Part shown: positions 28,426 through 36,299 of the stretch, piece by piece
Numbering within the stretch: the first letter of the stretch is position 1
How the letters are laid out: the number at the start of each line of letters is the position of its first letter
Assembly: GCF_016429215.1 (NCBI RefSeq)
Contig: NZ_JAELUH010000011.1
Coordinates: 31,760 to 95,759 of the forward strand
Reading direction: 5' to 3'
Source: Herbaspirillum sp. ASV7
Lineage (GTDB): Bacteria; Pseudomonadota; Gammaproteobacteria; Burkholderiales; Burkholderiaceae_D
Length of the DNA stretch: 64,000 nt
Translations under genes and position numbers: made by a program
Notes under the pieces: generated by a model
What the model was told of the DNA's origin: nothing
Database searches by the model: none
The model's input: the letters and a program-made list of their open reading frames with translations, nothing else

Positions 28426-28919
28426 GGCTGTTCTCCTTTATCCTTGGATGGCCGTTGCGCGATCTGCGCAAACGTGAAGTCATCATAGGAAGCAGCCGGC
28501 CCTCTGGCAGTCGGCGCGAGCTGCATCTTCCTGTCGGCGCATTCGCGCTTCTCTGACAGCAGATTGGCCGGCCCGTGGCGCGCCGGGCGGTGCTTCGGAC
28601 GCGGTCCCGGGCCAGCGCGGTCCGAGCTCATCGGCGCCGGCGGCCCTCTTCTCAAGGCCGTGCGGGCCGCAAGGTGCGCCGGCATGGTACGGCCGTGGGG
28701 AGTCCGGCCTGTCAGACGCCTTGCTGACAGCCCGCACGGGTTTTGTGACGAGATATTTCCGCCCCGACGGGATAGGGCACTTGTCAGACGACAAGTCATC
28801 CGGCGCCGCTTGTCGCAAAAATGCCCGCTGCTCGCAATCGGTGAGAAATTGATTAGGGTACAGGCTCCCAACCGGGTTATGCTGATCAGGAAAACAAAGC
28901 AAAACGTGCAGGAGACTTC
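28426..28919. other. 494-base intergenic region
   Basis: It separates the divergently transcribed secreted-protein gene and an amino-acid-binding protein gene. Long open frames on both strands here are GC artefacts with no protein-like composition. TTGATT (28849) and TATGCT (28878) lie upstream of the + strand gene but are badly spaced. GTCAGACG/CTTGTCAGACGACAAG near 28785 is a short palindrome (CTTGTC AGAC GACAAG) that could be an operator. Confidence 0.4.
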
Positions 28920-29738
28920 ATGCAGAATTTCTTCCCGACCGGCTTGCTGGCCACGGTAGCGGCGGTGACTGCGGTGACGATGTCGCCTGCGGCGGTTGCC
29001 GCCGAATGCAACAAGCTGGTGATCTCCGCCGATTCCGACTATGCCCCCCTGCACTGGTACGATGGCAAGCGCCTCACCGGCGCCAGTATCGAGATTGCCA
29101 CGCGGGCGCTGACAGCGCTCGATATCCCGTTCGAGGTGCGCTACGTCGGCCCCTTCCACCGGGTACTCAGCGAAGCCGAGAGCGGTGACGTAGCCATGAT
29201 CTCCTCGCTGAAGAATACGCCCGAGCGCCAGCAGTACCTGGCCTTCACCTCGGTGCCACTGTTTTCCAATCCCATCGCAGTCTTCGTGGCGCGCGACCGG
29301 CGCTTCGCGTTTTCCGGCTGGAAGGATCTGGTCGGCAAACGTGGCGCCATCACGCTGGGCAACCAGTTCGGTGGCGGCTTCGACGAGTTCATGCGCGACA
29401 ACCTGACCATCGAGACCGCGCAGAAGGTCTACATGAACTTCACCAAGCTCGATTCCGGTCGGATCGACTACCTGATCACGGGCTACTACAGCGGTGTCAT
29501 CTACCTGAACCAAAGCGGCCAGACTGATCGCTTCATGCCCCTGCGCCCCTTTGTCAGCGAGACCGACAACTATATTGCCCTGAGCAAGGCCAGTCCTTGC
29601 GTCAAATACCTGCCGCGCATCAATGCGCAACTGGAGCTGATGCAAAAGCGCGGCGAGCTGCGTGCCATCCTGCAAAGCTTCGAGACCGACCTGCGTATCG
29701 ATCCGGCTGCGGCCGACGACAAGCCCAGGTCCAGGTAG
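28920..29738 (+). CDS. Periplasmic solute-binding protein, family 3 (amino-acid-binding type)
   Basis: A 272-residue protein: signal peptide (LLATVAAVTAVTMSPAAVA, cleavage near residue 28), then a type II periplasmic-binding fold starting KLVISADSDYAPLHWYDG, with the family 3 pattern GASIEIATRAL, ISSLKNTPERQQYLAFTSVPLF and YYSGVIYL. No transporter genes are adjacent. An AraC-type HTH gene follows 54 bases downstream on the same strand, so the two may form a sensing unit. GCAGGAGA precedes the ATG. The ligand is unknown. Confidence 0.88.
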   Translation: MQNFFPTGLLATVAAVTAVTMSPAAVAAECNKLVISADSDYAPLHWYDGKRLTGASIEIATRALTALDIPFEVRYVGPFHRVLSEAESGDVAMISSLKNTPERQQYLAFTSVPLFSNPIAVFVARDRRFAFSGWKDLVGKRGAITLGNQFGGGFDEFMRDNLTIETAQKVYMNFTKLDSGRIDYLITGYYSGVIYLNQSGQTDRFMPLRPFVSETDNYIALSKASPCVKYLPRINAQLELMQKRGELRAILQSFETDLRIDPAAADDKPRSR

Positions 29739-29792
29739 GCCAGCCGTGGCAAGATACGGGTCTTGCCCCAGACTGACCGAGAAAGGCCCCGC

Positions 29793-30176
29793 GTGAACCG
29801 ACATCTGCCGCCATCCCGTCCCCGACAGAGCTACCGACACCTCACTGCCGAACAGGAAAAGCTGGTGATGGCCTACATCGAGGCCCACCTGTCGGAAAAT
29901 ATTACGGTGGCGACCTTGGCCAGCCTGTGCCATATGTCGGGCAGCTGCTTCAGTCGTGTCTTCAAGGCCAGTACCGGCCATACCCTGTGCCAGTGGATCA
30001 CCCGGGTACGCCTGCAGCGCGCGCGGACCCTGCTGGCCAGCAGCGCGCTATCCATCGCCGAGATCGCCAATGCCATCGGCTTTCATGACCAGAGCCATTT
30101 CGTGCGCAAGTTCAAGCAGGTCAACGGGGTCTCGGCCAGGGACTGGCGCGCGCAGCAGCTGGCGCTGTCGCAATGA
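29793..30176 (+). CDS. Stand-alone AraC-type DNA-binding domain protein
   Basis: About 127 residues that are almost entirely an AraC/XylS DNA-binding domain with both helix-turn-helix units (ITVATLASLCHMSGSCFSRV and LSIAEIANAIGFHDQSHFVR). There is no ligand-binding domain, unlike most AraC regulators (250-330 residues). The start is uncertain: GTG 29793 has GAAAGG seven bases upstream; TTG 29763 would add ten residues. Such short regulators resemble SoxS/MarA. It may regulate the preceding binding-protein gene. Confidence 0.85.
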   Translation: MNRHLPPSRPRQSYRHLTAEQEKLVMAYIEAHLSENITVATLASLCHMSGSCFSRVFKASTGHTLCQWITRVRLQRARTLLASSALSIAEIANAIGFHDQSHFVRKFKQVNGVSARDWRAQQLALSQ

Positions 30177-30242
30177 ACAGGGCGCCCGGAAAAAAGGCCC
30201 GTCATGCGAGCCTGGTTCTCTGGAGGAAATGCCGACGCCAGG

Positions 30243-30491
30243 TCAGCGGTAGAAGGGCTCGACCCGTCCCTTGAGCTTGGTCATCATGGGCTGGCCACGA
30301 CGATCGAGGGCCTTGCCTGCGGGAATCTTGATCCAGCCTTCGCTGATGCAGTATTCGCCGACGTTGGTGAATTCCTTGTCATTGAGACGGATGCCGACGT
30401 CGTATTCGAACACGGCGGCATTGTAGTGCGGGCTGCGCGGGTCGACCGAGAGGCGGTCGGGGAAGGCGGGGCGTTGTGCGGTATCGTTCAT
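30243..30491 (-). CDS. DUF3297 family protein
   Basis: An 82-residue conserved protein of the DUF3297 type (sometimes mislabelled glutathione peroxidase): FPDRLSVDPRSPHYNAAVFEYDVGIRLNDKE, then GEYCISEGWIKIPAGKALDRRG. No signal or membrane segment; probably cytoplasmic. Function unknown. It lies 62 bases after ridA on the same strand and may share its transcript. Confidence 0.85.
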   Translation of the reverse strand: MNDTAQRPAFPDRLSVDPRSPHYNAAVFEYDVGIRLNDKEFTNVGEYCISEGWIKIPAGKALDRRGQPMMTKLKGRVEPFYR

Positions 30492-30553
30492 GTCCGCGAT
30501 TATCGGCCATAACACCGGCCAAGACAATGCGCGCGGCGCAAGTCCACGCCCGC

Positions 30554-30931
30554 TCAGGCGCGGGCCTTGGCCACGGCCTCCACCTCGATCTTGAATCCGT
30601 AATGCAGCGGCGGCGTAGGCACGATGGCGCGCGCCGGGCGGTGCTCGCCCAGCCACTGCGCGTAGAGTTCATTGAAGCGCGGCCAGTTCTCGATATCGTC
30701 GAGATAGATGCGCACCTGCACCAGATCATCCAGTCCGCACCCGGCCGCCTGAAGCACCCGGCCGACATTGTCCAGCACCTGCAGGGCCTGCTCATCGAAG
30801 CTGGCATCGGCCAGCTTCACGCCAGTAGCTGTGATAGGCAGCTGGCCGGAGATGAACACCAGGCCGGCCGCCTCGGTGAAGTGGCTGTAGTGGCCGCCCG
30901 GGCGGGTCAATGTGCTTGTCTTACCATCCAT
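30554..30931 (-). CDS. ridA: RidA/YjgF family enamine/imine deaminase
   Basis: A 125-residue RidA-family protein. RidA hydrolyses reactive enamines and imines released by PLP enzymes. Seen: LVFISGQLPI, NVGRVLQAAG, VRIYLDDIENW, and the active-site Arg in RPARAIVPTPPL with the C-terminal EVEAVAKA. Its ATG overlaps the end of the D-threonine aldolase-like gene by 11 bases, so the two are co-translated, which makes sense because the PLP enzyme upstream can release such intermediates. Confidence 0.93.
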   Translation of the reverse strand: MDGKTSTLTRPGGHYSHFTEAAGLVFISGQLPITATGVKLADASFDEQALQVLDNVGRVLQAAGCGLDDLVQVRIYLDDIENWPRFNELYAQWLGEHRPARAIVPTPPLHYGFKIEVEAVAKARA

Positions 30932-32063
30932 GAAAACGTCCCCATTGTGTCAACTCGCCCTCTGGCGAGAGCGCATGATAATACGGATACTGCGCTCCCG
31001 TGGCACAGGCATGGTTGGGCAGGATGCGCAGCCGGGTGCCGATGGGCAGGCGCGTGACGATATCCTCCGGTACCGTGCCCGCCGCTGCGGCCAGAGAGGA
31101 GAGGATGCCGTGCTCCTGGTTGGCGCCGCTGAGCACCAGGCCTTCCAGGGGAGCACCGGCCAGCGTGCAGGGCAGGCCATAGCCGAAATCCCGGGCCTGC
31201 CTGGCGGTGCCGCGATCGCGGCTCATGGCCATCCATCCCGCATCGACGATGGCCCAGCCCTTCTCGGGCTGGTGGCCGATGACGGTGGTGAGGACGCTGA
31301 GCGCAATGTCGTCGCTGCGGCAGACCCCGACGTTATGCATCACCAGGTCGAAGAACACATAGACCCCGGCGCGTACCTCGGTCACGCCTTCCAGATGCGT
31401 GGCGGCCAGCGCGGTCGGGGTGGAGCCCACGCTGACCGTCGCGCAGGGGAGGCCGGCGGCGCGGATGCGCTCGGCCGCATGCACGCACAGTGCGCGCTCC
31501 TGCTCGGCCAGCGCGGCCAGCGCCTCGGGGGTATTGAGCTCATAGCTGGAACCGGCATGGGTCATCACGCCCGCCACCCGGGCGCCACCGTGATGCAGCA
31601 GGCCCGCCACCTCCAGCAGCAGCTCTTGGTCGGGGCCGATGCCGGAGCGGTGGCCATCGGTATCGACCTCGATGAGGACCTCGAAGACCTGTCCGTGCGC
31701 GCGGCCGAACTCCGCCAGCGCCCGGGCTGCGGCGGGATTGTCCACCACCAGCTGCAGCCGGCACCCTTGCCGGATCAGCGCCAGCGCGCGTGGCAGCTTG
31801 GCCGGGTCGATGGTGACGGCGTAGAGGATGTCCTGCACGCCGGCCTCAAAGAACTGTTCGGCCTCCTTGAGGGTGGAGACGGTGATGCCGCAAGCCCCCG
31901 CATCGATCTGCGCGCGGGTGACCTCCATGCACTTGCTGGTCTTGACGTGCGGGCGAAAACGCACGCCCAGGCTGTCCAGGTGGGTTTGCATCCTGGCGAT
32001 ATTGTGTTGCATGCGCGCCAGGTCGATGACGGCTGCCGGTGTGTCTACGGTGCTCAGGTTCAT
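30921..32063 (-). CDS. D-threonine aldolase / D-serine dehydratase-like PLP enzyme
   Basis: A 380-residue PLP enzyme of the alanine racemase-like fold (DSD1/D-threonine aldolase family). The PLP lysine is in RFRPHVKTSKCMEV near residue 41. The C-terminal metal site is PNHACAT (His and Cys zinc ligands) near residue 357. The family cleaves D-threonine and similar 3-hydroxy D-amino acids, or dehydrates D-serine; the two cannot be told apart here. Followed in operon by ridA. A LysR gene lies upstream on the same strand with a double palindrome between them. Confidence 0.88.
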   Translation of the reverse strand: MNLSTVDTPAAVIDLARMQHNIARMQTHLDSLGVRFRPHVKTSKCMEVTRAQIDAGACGITVSTLKEAEQFFEAGVQDILYAVTIDPAKLPRALALIRQGCRLQLVVDNPAAARALAEFGRAHGQVFEVLIEVDTDGHRSGIGPDQELLLEVAGLLHHGGARVAGVMTHAGSSYELNTPEALAALAEQERALCVHAAERIRAAGLPCATVSVGSTPTALAATHLEGVTEVRAGVYVFFDLVMHNVGVCRSDDIALSVLTTVIGHQPEKGWAIVDAGWMAMSRDRGTARQARDFGYGLPCTLAGAPLEGLVLSGANQEHGILSSLAAAAGTVPEDIVTRLPIGTRLRILPNHACATGAQYPYYHALSPEGELTQWGRFHGW

Positions 32064-32137
32064 GGTGGTCTTGGTGGCTGCAAGCCAGTCCGGAGAAAGA
32101 GGATGCGCCGATTATAGGCGCGACCACCGCGCTTTTT

Positions 32138-32176
32138 ATTTAGCCAGATTAACTCTTGGATTTAGTCTGACTAAAT
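32138..32176 (-). promoter_or_regulatory. Double palindromic operator before the D-threonine aldolase-like gene
   Basis: ATTTAGTC T GACTAAAT (32160-32176) is a perfect 8-bp inverted repeat. A second, imperfect copy, ATTTAGCC A GATTAAC, starts at 32138, exactly 22 bases (two helical turns) away. Both fit the LysR T-N11-A rule. They fill the 124-base gap between the LysR gene and the enzyme gene and probably bind that LysR protein. Confidence 0.65.
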
Positions 32177-32187
32177 CGGAGAGCATT

Positions 32188-33093
32188 TCACCTTCTCCAG
32201 GGCGGCACCGGCCTGAAGCGTTCCTGCAGGAACCGCGTGAAGTGGCGAATGCGCGCCGGCAGCCCCGCGCGGTCGTGGGTGAGCGCGATGACATCGGCGT
32301 CCGGCGCCTTCCAGCCCGGCAGCAGGCGCACCAGGCGACCGGCGGCAAGGTCATCGGCCACATCCCATTCGGAGCGCAGGATGATGCCGCGCCCGGCACA
32401 GGCCCAGCGCCGGATCACCTCGCCATCGTTGCAGCTCAGCTTTGACGAAACCCGCACACTGCGGCTGTGCTGGCCACGGCGGAAATGCCAGAGCGAGACG
32501 TCCTCGTTGTTTTCATTGAGCACGATGCAAGGCAGCTGCGCCAGCGCCTCCGGCGAGGCCGGCATGCCATGGCGGCGGATGAACGACGGCGAGGCGCACA
32601 GCAAGCGCGCATTGGGCGCCAGCGCATGGCCGACCAGATTGGACAGGCGCAGTTCGCCGATATGCACCACCACATCATAGCGAGCGATGGTCTCGGCCAG
32701 CGGCTGGTCCGATAGCGTCAGGGCGATCTCGATGTCGGGATGGGCTTGCTGGAAATCGGCGACGATGTCGCTCAGGTAGCGCCGGCCGAAACCCAGCGGT
32801 GCGTTGATCTTCAGGCTGCCGGCCAGGGCCTGGCGCTGCTGCTGCAAGTCATCGAAGAGGGCATCGAACTGCTGCACCAGTTCGCCACCACGCCGACAGA
32901 GCAGCTCGCCCTCGGTGGTCAGGCACAGCCGGCGCGCGCTGCGATCCACCAGACGGATCTCCAGTTGCTTTTCCAGCCCCTGCAGGCGCTGTGTCACCGC
33001 CGAGGGTGTCACGCCCAGCTTGCGCGCCGCACCCAGCAGGCTGCCGCTGTCGCGGATGGCCAGCAGGAAGCGGATATCACCGGAGTCGGCCAT
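32188..33093 (-). CDS. LysR-family regulator of the D-threonine aldolase-like operon
   Basis: A 301-residue LysR regulator: winged HTH in residues 1-60 (FLLAIRDSGSLLGAARKLGVTPSAVTQ), then a periplasmic-binding-like effector domain (SLKINAPLGFGRRYLSDIVADF). Closest in feel to the CrgA/AaeR branch. The ATG at 33093 is chosen because the HTH starts right after it; the frame is open to 33162. It reads in the same direction as the PLP-enzyme operon, an arrangement less common than the divergent one, with the putative operator after its 3' end. Confidence 0.9.
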   Translation of the reverse strand: MADSGDIRFLLAIRDSGSLLGAARKLGVTPSAVTQRLQGLEKQLEIRLVDRSARRLCLTTEGELLCRRGGELVQQFDALFDDLQQQRQALAGSLKINAPLGFGRRYLSDIVADFQQAHPDIEIALTLSDQPLAETIARYDVVVHIGELRLSNLVGHALAPNARLLCASPSFIRRHGMPASPEALAQLPCIVLNENNEDVSLWHFRRGQHSRSVRVSSKLSCNDGEVIRRWACAGRGIILRSEWDVADDLAAGRLVRLLPGWKAPDADVIALTHDRAGLPARIRHFTRFLQERFRPVPPWRR

Positions 33094-33208
33094 GTCGATA
33101 TTGCCTTGTGCAAACGTTGAGGGAGAGTACGGTTGCGATTCTAGCAAGCCCGTCCGGACCATGTGGTGATGTGACGACAGTGCGGGGGCCGGGCACAGCC
33201 AGGTCGGC

Positions 33209-33214
33209 TATAAT
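33209..33214 (+). promoter_or_regulatory. -10 box of the small-protein transcript
   Basis: A perfect TATAAT 88 bases before the ATG at 33302. The -35 position is GC-rich and poor. The same CTATAATCG context is seen at 15221 before the YjgR gene. Confidence 0.5.
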
Positions 33215-33239
33215 CGCGGCCACCGCCAGAACAAGTCCC

Positions 33240-33288
33240 GCCGCGCCCGACGCGGCTTTGTCATTGCAAGAACCAGCATGGTGCTGGT
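33240..33288 (+). other. Structured 5' leader with two hairpins
   Basis: GCCGCG cccga CGCGGC followed by TTTGTC (33240-33260) looks like a small terminator. ACCAGCA tgg TGCTGGT (33272-33288) ends just before the ribosome-binding site GTAGGAG. Together they suggest regulation by attenuation or by masking of the ribosome-binding site. The effector is unknown. Confidence 0.45.
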
Positions 33289-33301
33289 CGTAGGAGAAAA
33301 C

Positions 33302-33424
33302 ATGAACAACCGCTCGAGAAAACGCCTGATTTACCGCCGTCACCGTATCGGCATGCTCATCGCTGCCATCGAATCGCTGATCGAACTGGAACAATCCATC
33401 CAGGACGCCAAGCAGGCTGGCTGA
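33302..33424 (+). CDS. Small basic protein of 40 residues, unknown
   Basis: ATG 33302 to TGA 33422, with TAGGAGA eight bases upstream. The N-terminal third is strongly basic (NNRSRKRLIYRRHR); the rest forms an amphipathic helix with hydrophobic then acidic residues (MLIAAIESLIELEQSIQ). It has its own -10 box, a hairpin-rich leader and a terminator, so it is a dedicated transcript, not a chance frame. The function cannot be guessed from sequence; nucleic-acid or membrane binding would fit the charge pattern. Confidence 0.65.
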   Translation: MNNRSRKRLIYRRHRIGMLIAAIESLIELEQSIQDAKQAG

Positions 33425-33473
33425 GCAACACGTAGCGATACGTAGTATTGCGCGGTATCGTCTGACCCGACTG

Positions 33474-33503
33474 AACCGGCCTCGCAAGGGCCGGTTTTGT
33501 TTT
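33474..33503 (+). terminator. Rho-independent terminator after the 40-residue gene
   Basis: AACCGGCC and GGCCGGTT form an 8-bp stem with a 7-base loop, followed by TTTTGTTTT, 50 bases past the stop. Confidence 0.88.
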
Positions 33504-33552
33504 ATGGCGCAGCCTGATGCCCATGGCTGCGTCATTGCCCACTCCATCTGCC

Positions 33553-33960
33553 TCAGGGATGCAATCGCAATCCCTTGGTCGCCTTGTCGATGGCCTTCTT
33601 GCTGCCGCGCAGGGCCAGTCCCACCAGGTCCATGTTCTCCACATCCTCGGCCAGGAAGGCTTGCCGGTTGGCCTCGTCATGGCCGGTCGAGAACATGGCA
33701 AACACATAGGGCGCCATCAGCATCTCGCGCTCCACGCCGATGCGGCGCGCCGCCTGCAAGCCCGCCAGGGAAGACTCGAACACCAGGATGGGCTGGCCGC
33801 ACAGGCTGGCATAGCGATGCCCGGCGGCGTCCACGTAGGGCGCCCCCATGGCGTCGGGCGCAGCGCCGGCGATGCCGGTGGCCAGGAAGGCAGTGACGTT
33901 GAGACGCTGCCACATCGGCAGATCGTCGCGCACGAGAATGGCGATGCGGGTATCGAACAT
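33553..33960 (-). CDS. DUF2000 family protein
   Basis: A 135-residue protein of the DUF2000 type: RIAILVRDDLPMWQRLNVTAFLATGI near the start, VDAAGHRYASLCGQPILVFE in the middle and VGLALRGSKKAIDKATKGL at the end. Function unknown; DUF2000 genes are often found beside AraC regulators, as here, with the regulator 52 bases upstream on the same strand. AGGAGTC precedes ATG 33960, favouring it over the start five codons earlier. Confidence 0.88.
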   Translation of the reverse strand: MFDTRIAILVRDDLPMWQRLNVTAFLATGIAGAAPDAMGAPYVDAAGHRYASLCGQPILVFESSLAGLQAARRIGVEREMLMAPYVFAMFSTGHDEANRQAFLAEDVENMDLVGLALRGSKKAIDKATKGLRLHP

Positions 33961-34012
33961 GGAGACTCCTGTCATGGATGCAAAGCGGCCATGATAGGAA
34001 GTCCGACCGGGC

Positions 34013-34834
34013 TCACGCTAGAACGTTTGTGCAGGCCCGGCGATAGGCCGCCGGCGAGATCCGGTAGACCCGCTGGAACCAGCGGCCCAGATGGCTCTGG
34101 TCGGCAAATCCGACCTCGCTGGCCACCTCGGCCGGTGTACTGCCCCGCGCCAGCAGACGGCGCGCGGCGCGCAGGCGCAACTGCACCAGATAGGCGTGCG
34201 GAGCGCAGCCATAGGCGGCCTTGAACTGGCGGCTCAGGCGGAAGCGGTCCATGCCGCTCTGGCTGGCCAGCTCGGCCAGGCCGATATCCCCGCTCATGCC
34301 CGCATGCAGCAGCTCGCGCACCCGTTGTATCTGCGGCGATGCCGAGATGGCCGTGGCGCCCGCAGGATCGAGATGGCCGCACAGGCGCACCAGCAGCGCA
34401 TCCAGGTACTGGTCGCGCGCCAGGCGACCATGGCCTCCATGCAGCGCCAGGAAAGCCCGGTGGATGGTGGTGCTCAACGACCGATCATCGCTGAGCGTGT
34501 GGCGAAAGGCCGCCAGGCGGGAGAATTCCGGCAATCCCAGCTGGGCCAGTGTCGGTGCCAGCCATTCCTGTGGCAGGTAGAGCATGGCATAGGTAAAGCC
34601 GCCGGCCTCGGGGGCATTGCCATCGTGGATGGCGCCGGGCTCAATGAGGATGGCCTTGCCGGGCGTGCTCACATGCAGCGAGCGCCCGCAGCGGAAGCGC
34701 TGCACTCCCTGCAGGGTGACGCCGACGAGCATCTCGTCATGGTCATGCGGATCATAGGCATGGCCTTCGAAATGCGCGCTGATGCTGTCGATGCCATGAT
34801 CCTGGTCGCGGCGGATGTCTAGCCATTGCTTCAT
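34013..34834 (-). CDS. AraC-family regulator with cupin sensor domain
   Basis: A 273-residue regulator. Residues about 1-150 form an AraC-type cupin (HDHDEMLVGVTLQGVQRFRCG, PGAIHDGNA, YAMLYLP); residues about 165-265 are the double HTH (IGLAELASQSGMDRFRLSRQF and PAEVASEVGFADQSHLGRWF). The YRISPAAYRR ending is typical. It probably controls the DUF2000 gene that follows; the effector is unknown. Confidence 0.92.
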   Translation of the reverse strand: MKQWLDIRRDQDHGIDSISAHFEGHAYDPHDHDEMLVGVTLQGVQRFRCGRSLHVSTPGKAILIEPGAIHDGNAPEAGGFTYAMLYLPQEWLAPTLAQLGLPEFSRLAAFRHTLSDDRSLSTTIHRAFLALHGGHGRLARDQYLDALLVRLCGHLDPAGATAISASPQIQRVRELLHAGMSGDIGLAELASQSGMDRFRLSRQFKAAYGCAPHAYLVQLRLRAARRLLARGSTPAEVASEVGFADQSHLGRWFQRVYRISPAAYRRACTNVLA

Positions 34835-35000
34835 GGGCGTGGAAGGGACTGGGGGTGGTGCATTCTAACTCCCTGCCCGCTTCAGAAGGGTAATGCCCGC
34901 TGGCGCAGCCGCACCGCGTATCATTGAGCCATCCATGCGGAAACCCGGCGGACCCCTTGCCATCTGGTCCGCACTCTCTTACTTCATCGAGGCATCGTCC

Positions 35001-35651
35001 ATGCGCATGTATCTCTCCTCCTTCGATCTGGGTTCTGCTCCAGAGCACATCATCGCATTGATGGCCGGCCGCACGCGCGCGGCCATTGTCGTCAACGCGC
35101 TTGATCATCGGGAGGCTGCGCGGGCGCAATGGCTGCAGAGCCAGTCCCGTAAGCTGGGCGCGCTGGGCCTGCAGGTGCAGGAGTTGGACCTGCGCAATTA
35201 CTTCGGAGAGCCGCAGCGGCTGCGCGATGCGCTGGCGCACATCGATCTGCTCTGGGTCAATGGTGGCAATGCCTTCATCCTGCGTCGGGCGATGAAGCAA
35301 AGCGGCTGCGACGTCCTGTTGACCGAATTGCTCGCACACGACCAGATCGTCTATGCCGGCTTCAGCGCTGCTGTCGTCATTGCCTCCTCGTCTCTGGAGG
35401 CGCTCACGGGGGCCAGCGATCCAGCGGAAGTGCCAGCGGGTTACGCCCCGGAGGTGGTATGGGAGGGCCTGGGTCTGCTACCGTTCGCGGTGGTGGTGCA
35501 CGTCGATTCCGATCACCCGGAGTCGGCCGCGATGGGAGCGGAGATCCGCTACTACCAGGAGCGCGGCATGGCCTATCGCACCTTGCGCGATGGCCAGGCG
35601 CTGGTGCTGCGCGATGGCCAGCTGGAAGTGGTGGGCCTGCCCACATCGTGA
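35001..35651 (+). CDS. Peptidase S51 (dipeptidase E-like)
   Basis: A 216-residue S51-family protein with the flavodoxin-like fold of PepE (aspartyl dipeptidase) and cyanophycinase. Seen: LLWVNGGNAFILRRAM (the family's GG-N loop), the nucleophile elbow YAGFSAAVVIASSSLE with Ser 122, and GLGLLPFAVVVHVD containing the catalytic His region. The glycine after SA in the canonical GxSAG is Ala here. ATG 35001 is preferred; the frame is open to 34893. Divergent from the AraC gene. Confidence 0.87.
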   Translation: MRMYLSSFDLGSAPEHIIALMAGRTRAAIVVNALDHREAARAQWLQSQSRKLGALGLQVQELDLRNYFGEPQRLRDALAHIDLLWVNGGNAFILRRAMKQSGCDVLLTELLAHDQIVYAGFSAAVVIASSSLEALTGASDPAEVPAGYAPEVVWEGLGLLPFAVVVHVDSDHPESAAMGAEIRYYQERGMAYRTLRDGQALVLRDGQLEVVGLPTS

Positions 35652-35669
35652 CGACGACGCCATCCGTTG

Positions 35670-36044
35670 TCAGTGCAGCCCCGATGTCTGTCCCGGAGCG
35701 TGGCAGTGCTGCAGCGCTCCTTCATGGTGTTCTTCGAGGAAGAGCAGGAACTCCATATGGTGGCGCACCGCGACCAGGATCCAGCGGGCCTTGTCCTGCC
35801 CGGCATCGAGCTGCGCAATCTGCTCGGCGATCAGGGTGCCGAGGATGCGGCGCGCATCCTCGGGTTCGGCACCGGCTGCCTGCATGCCGATGAGACAGCG
35901 TCGCACGGCCGAGCGCACCAGGTCGCCGACGAGCTCTCCTCGCTCGGCCACCTCTGCCAGGCTGCCGATGAACTGCATGTAGCGCGAGGCGATATCCTCG
36001 GCGTAATCAAGAAGCATTTCCATCCCCAATCCAATCTGCTGCAT
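35670..36044 (-). CDS. Hypothetical all-alpha protein
   Basis: 124 residues with a helical pattern (LLDYAEDIASRYMQFIGSLAEVAERGELV; IAEQIAQLDAGQDKARWILVAVRHHMEFLLFLEEHH). No signal, membrane segment or known motif. Three in-frame ATGs (36044, 36023, 36017) compete, and none has a clear ribosome-binding site. The hydrophobic/charged periodicity and coding-like codon use support a real gene. I do not recognise the family. Confidence 0.6.
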   Translation of the reverse strand: MQQIGLGMEMLLDYAEDIASRYMQFIGSLAEVAERGELVGDLVRSAVRRCLIGMQAAGAEPEDARRILGTLIAEQIAQLDAGQDKARWILVAVRHHMEFLLFLEEHHEGALQHCHAPGQTSGLH

Positions 36045-36299
36045 TTATACCCTTGCCGGTCCGCATGCGATATCGGGAAGCTCCTGAGTAAAACGATCCG
36101 CAATACTCACCGGATCGCTGCCGTGCGGCAAGAGGCAGCTGCGCGGCGGGATGAAAATCCGCATCCGGTCATGATGTGCTGGCGTGATTGTTGATGCGTT
36201 TTTTACGCGGAATACCTCAAATGGAACCCGGTTTTTATGCGACGGCCTCTAGATTGAGGGCTTCTTCACTACCGGCTTGCCAACGCAGGCCAAGACTCC

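Noticed and set aside
28422..29981. A 519-codon - strand frame covering the binding-protein gene and its upstream gap
   Set aside because: Antisense shadow extended through a GC-rich intergenic region.
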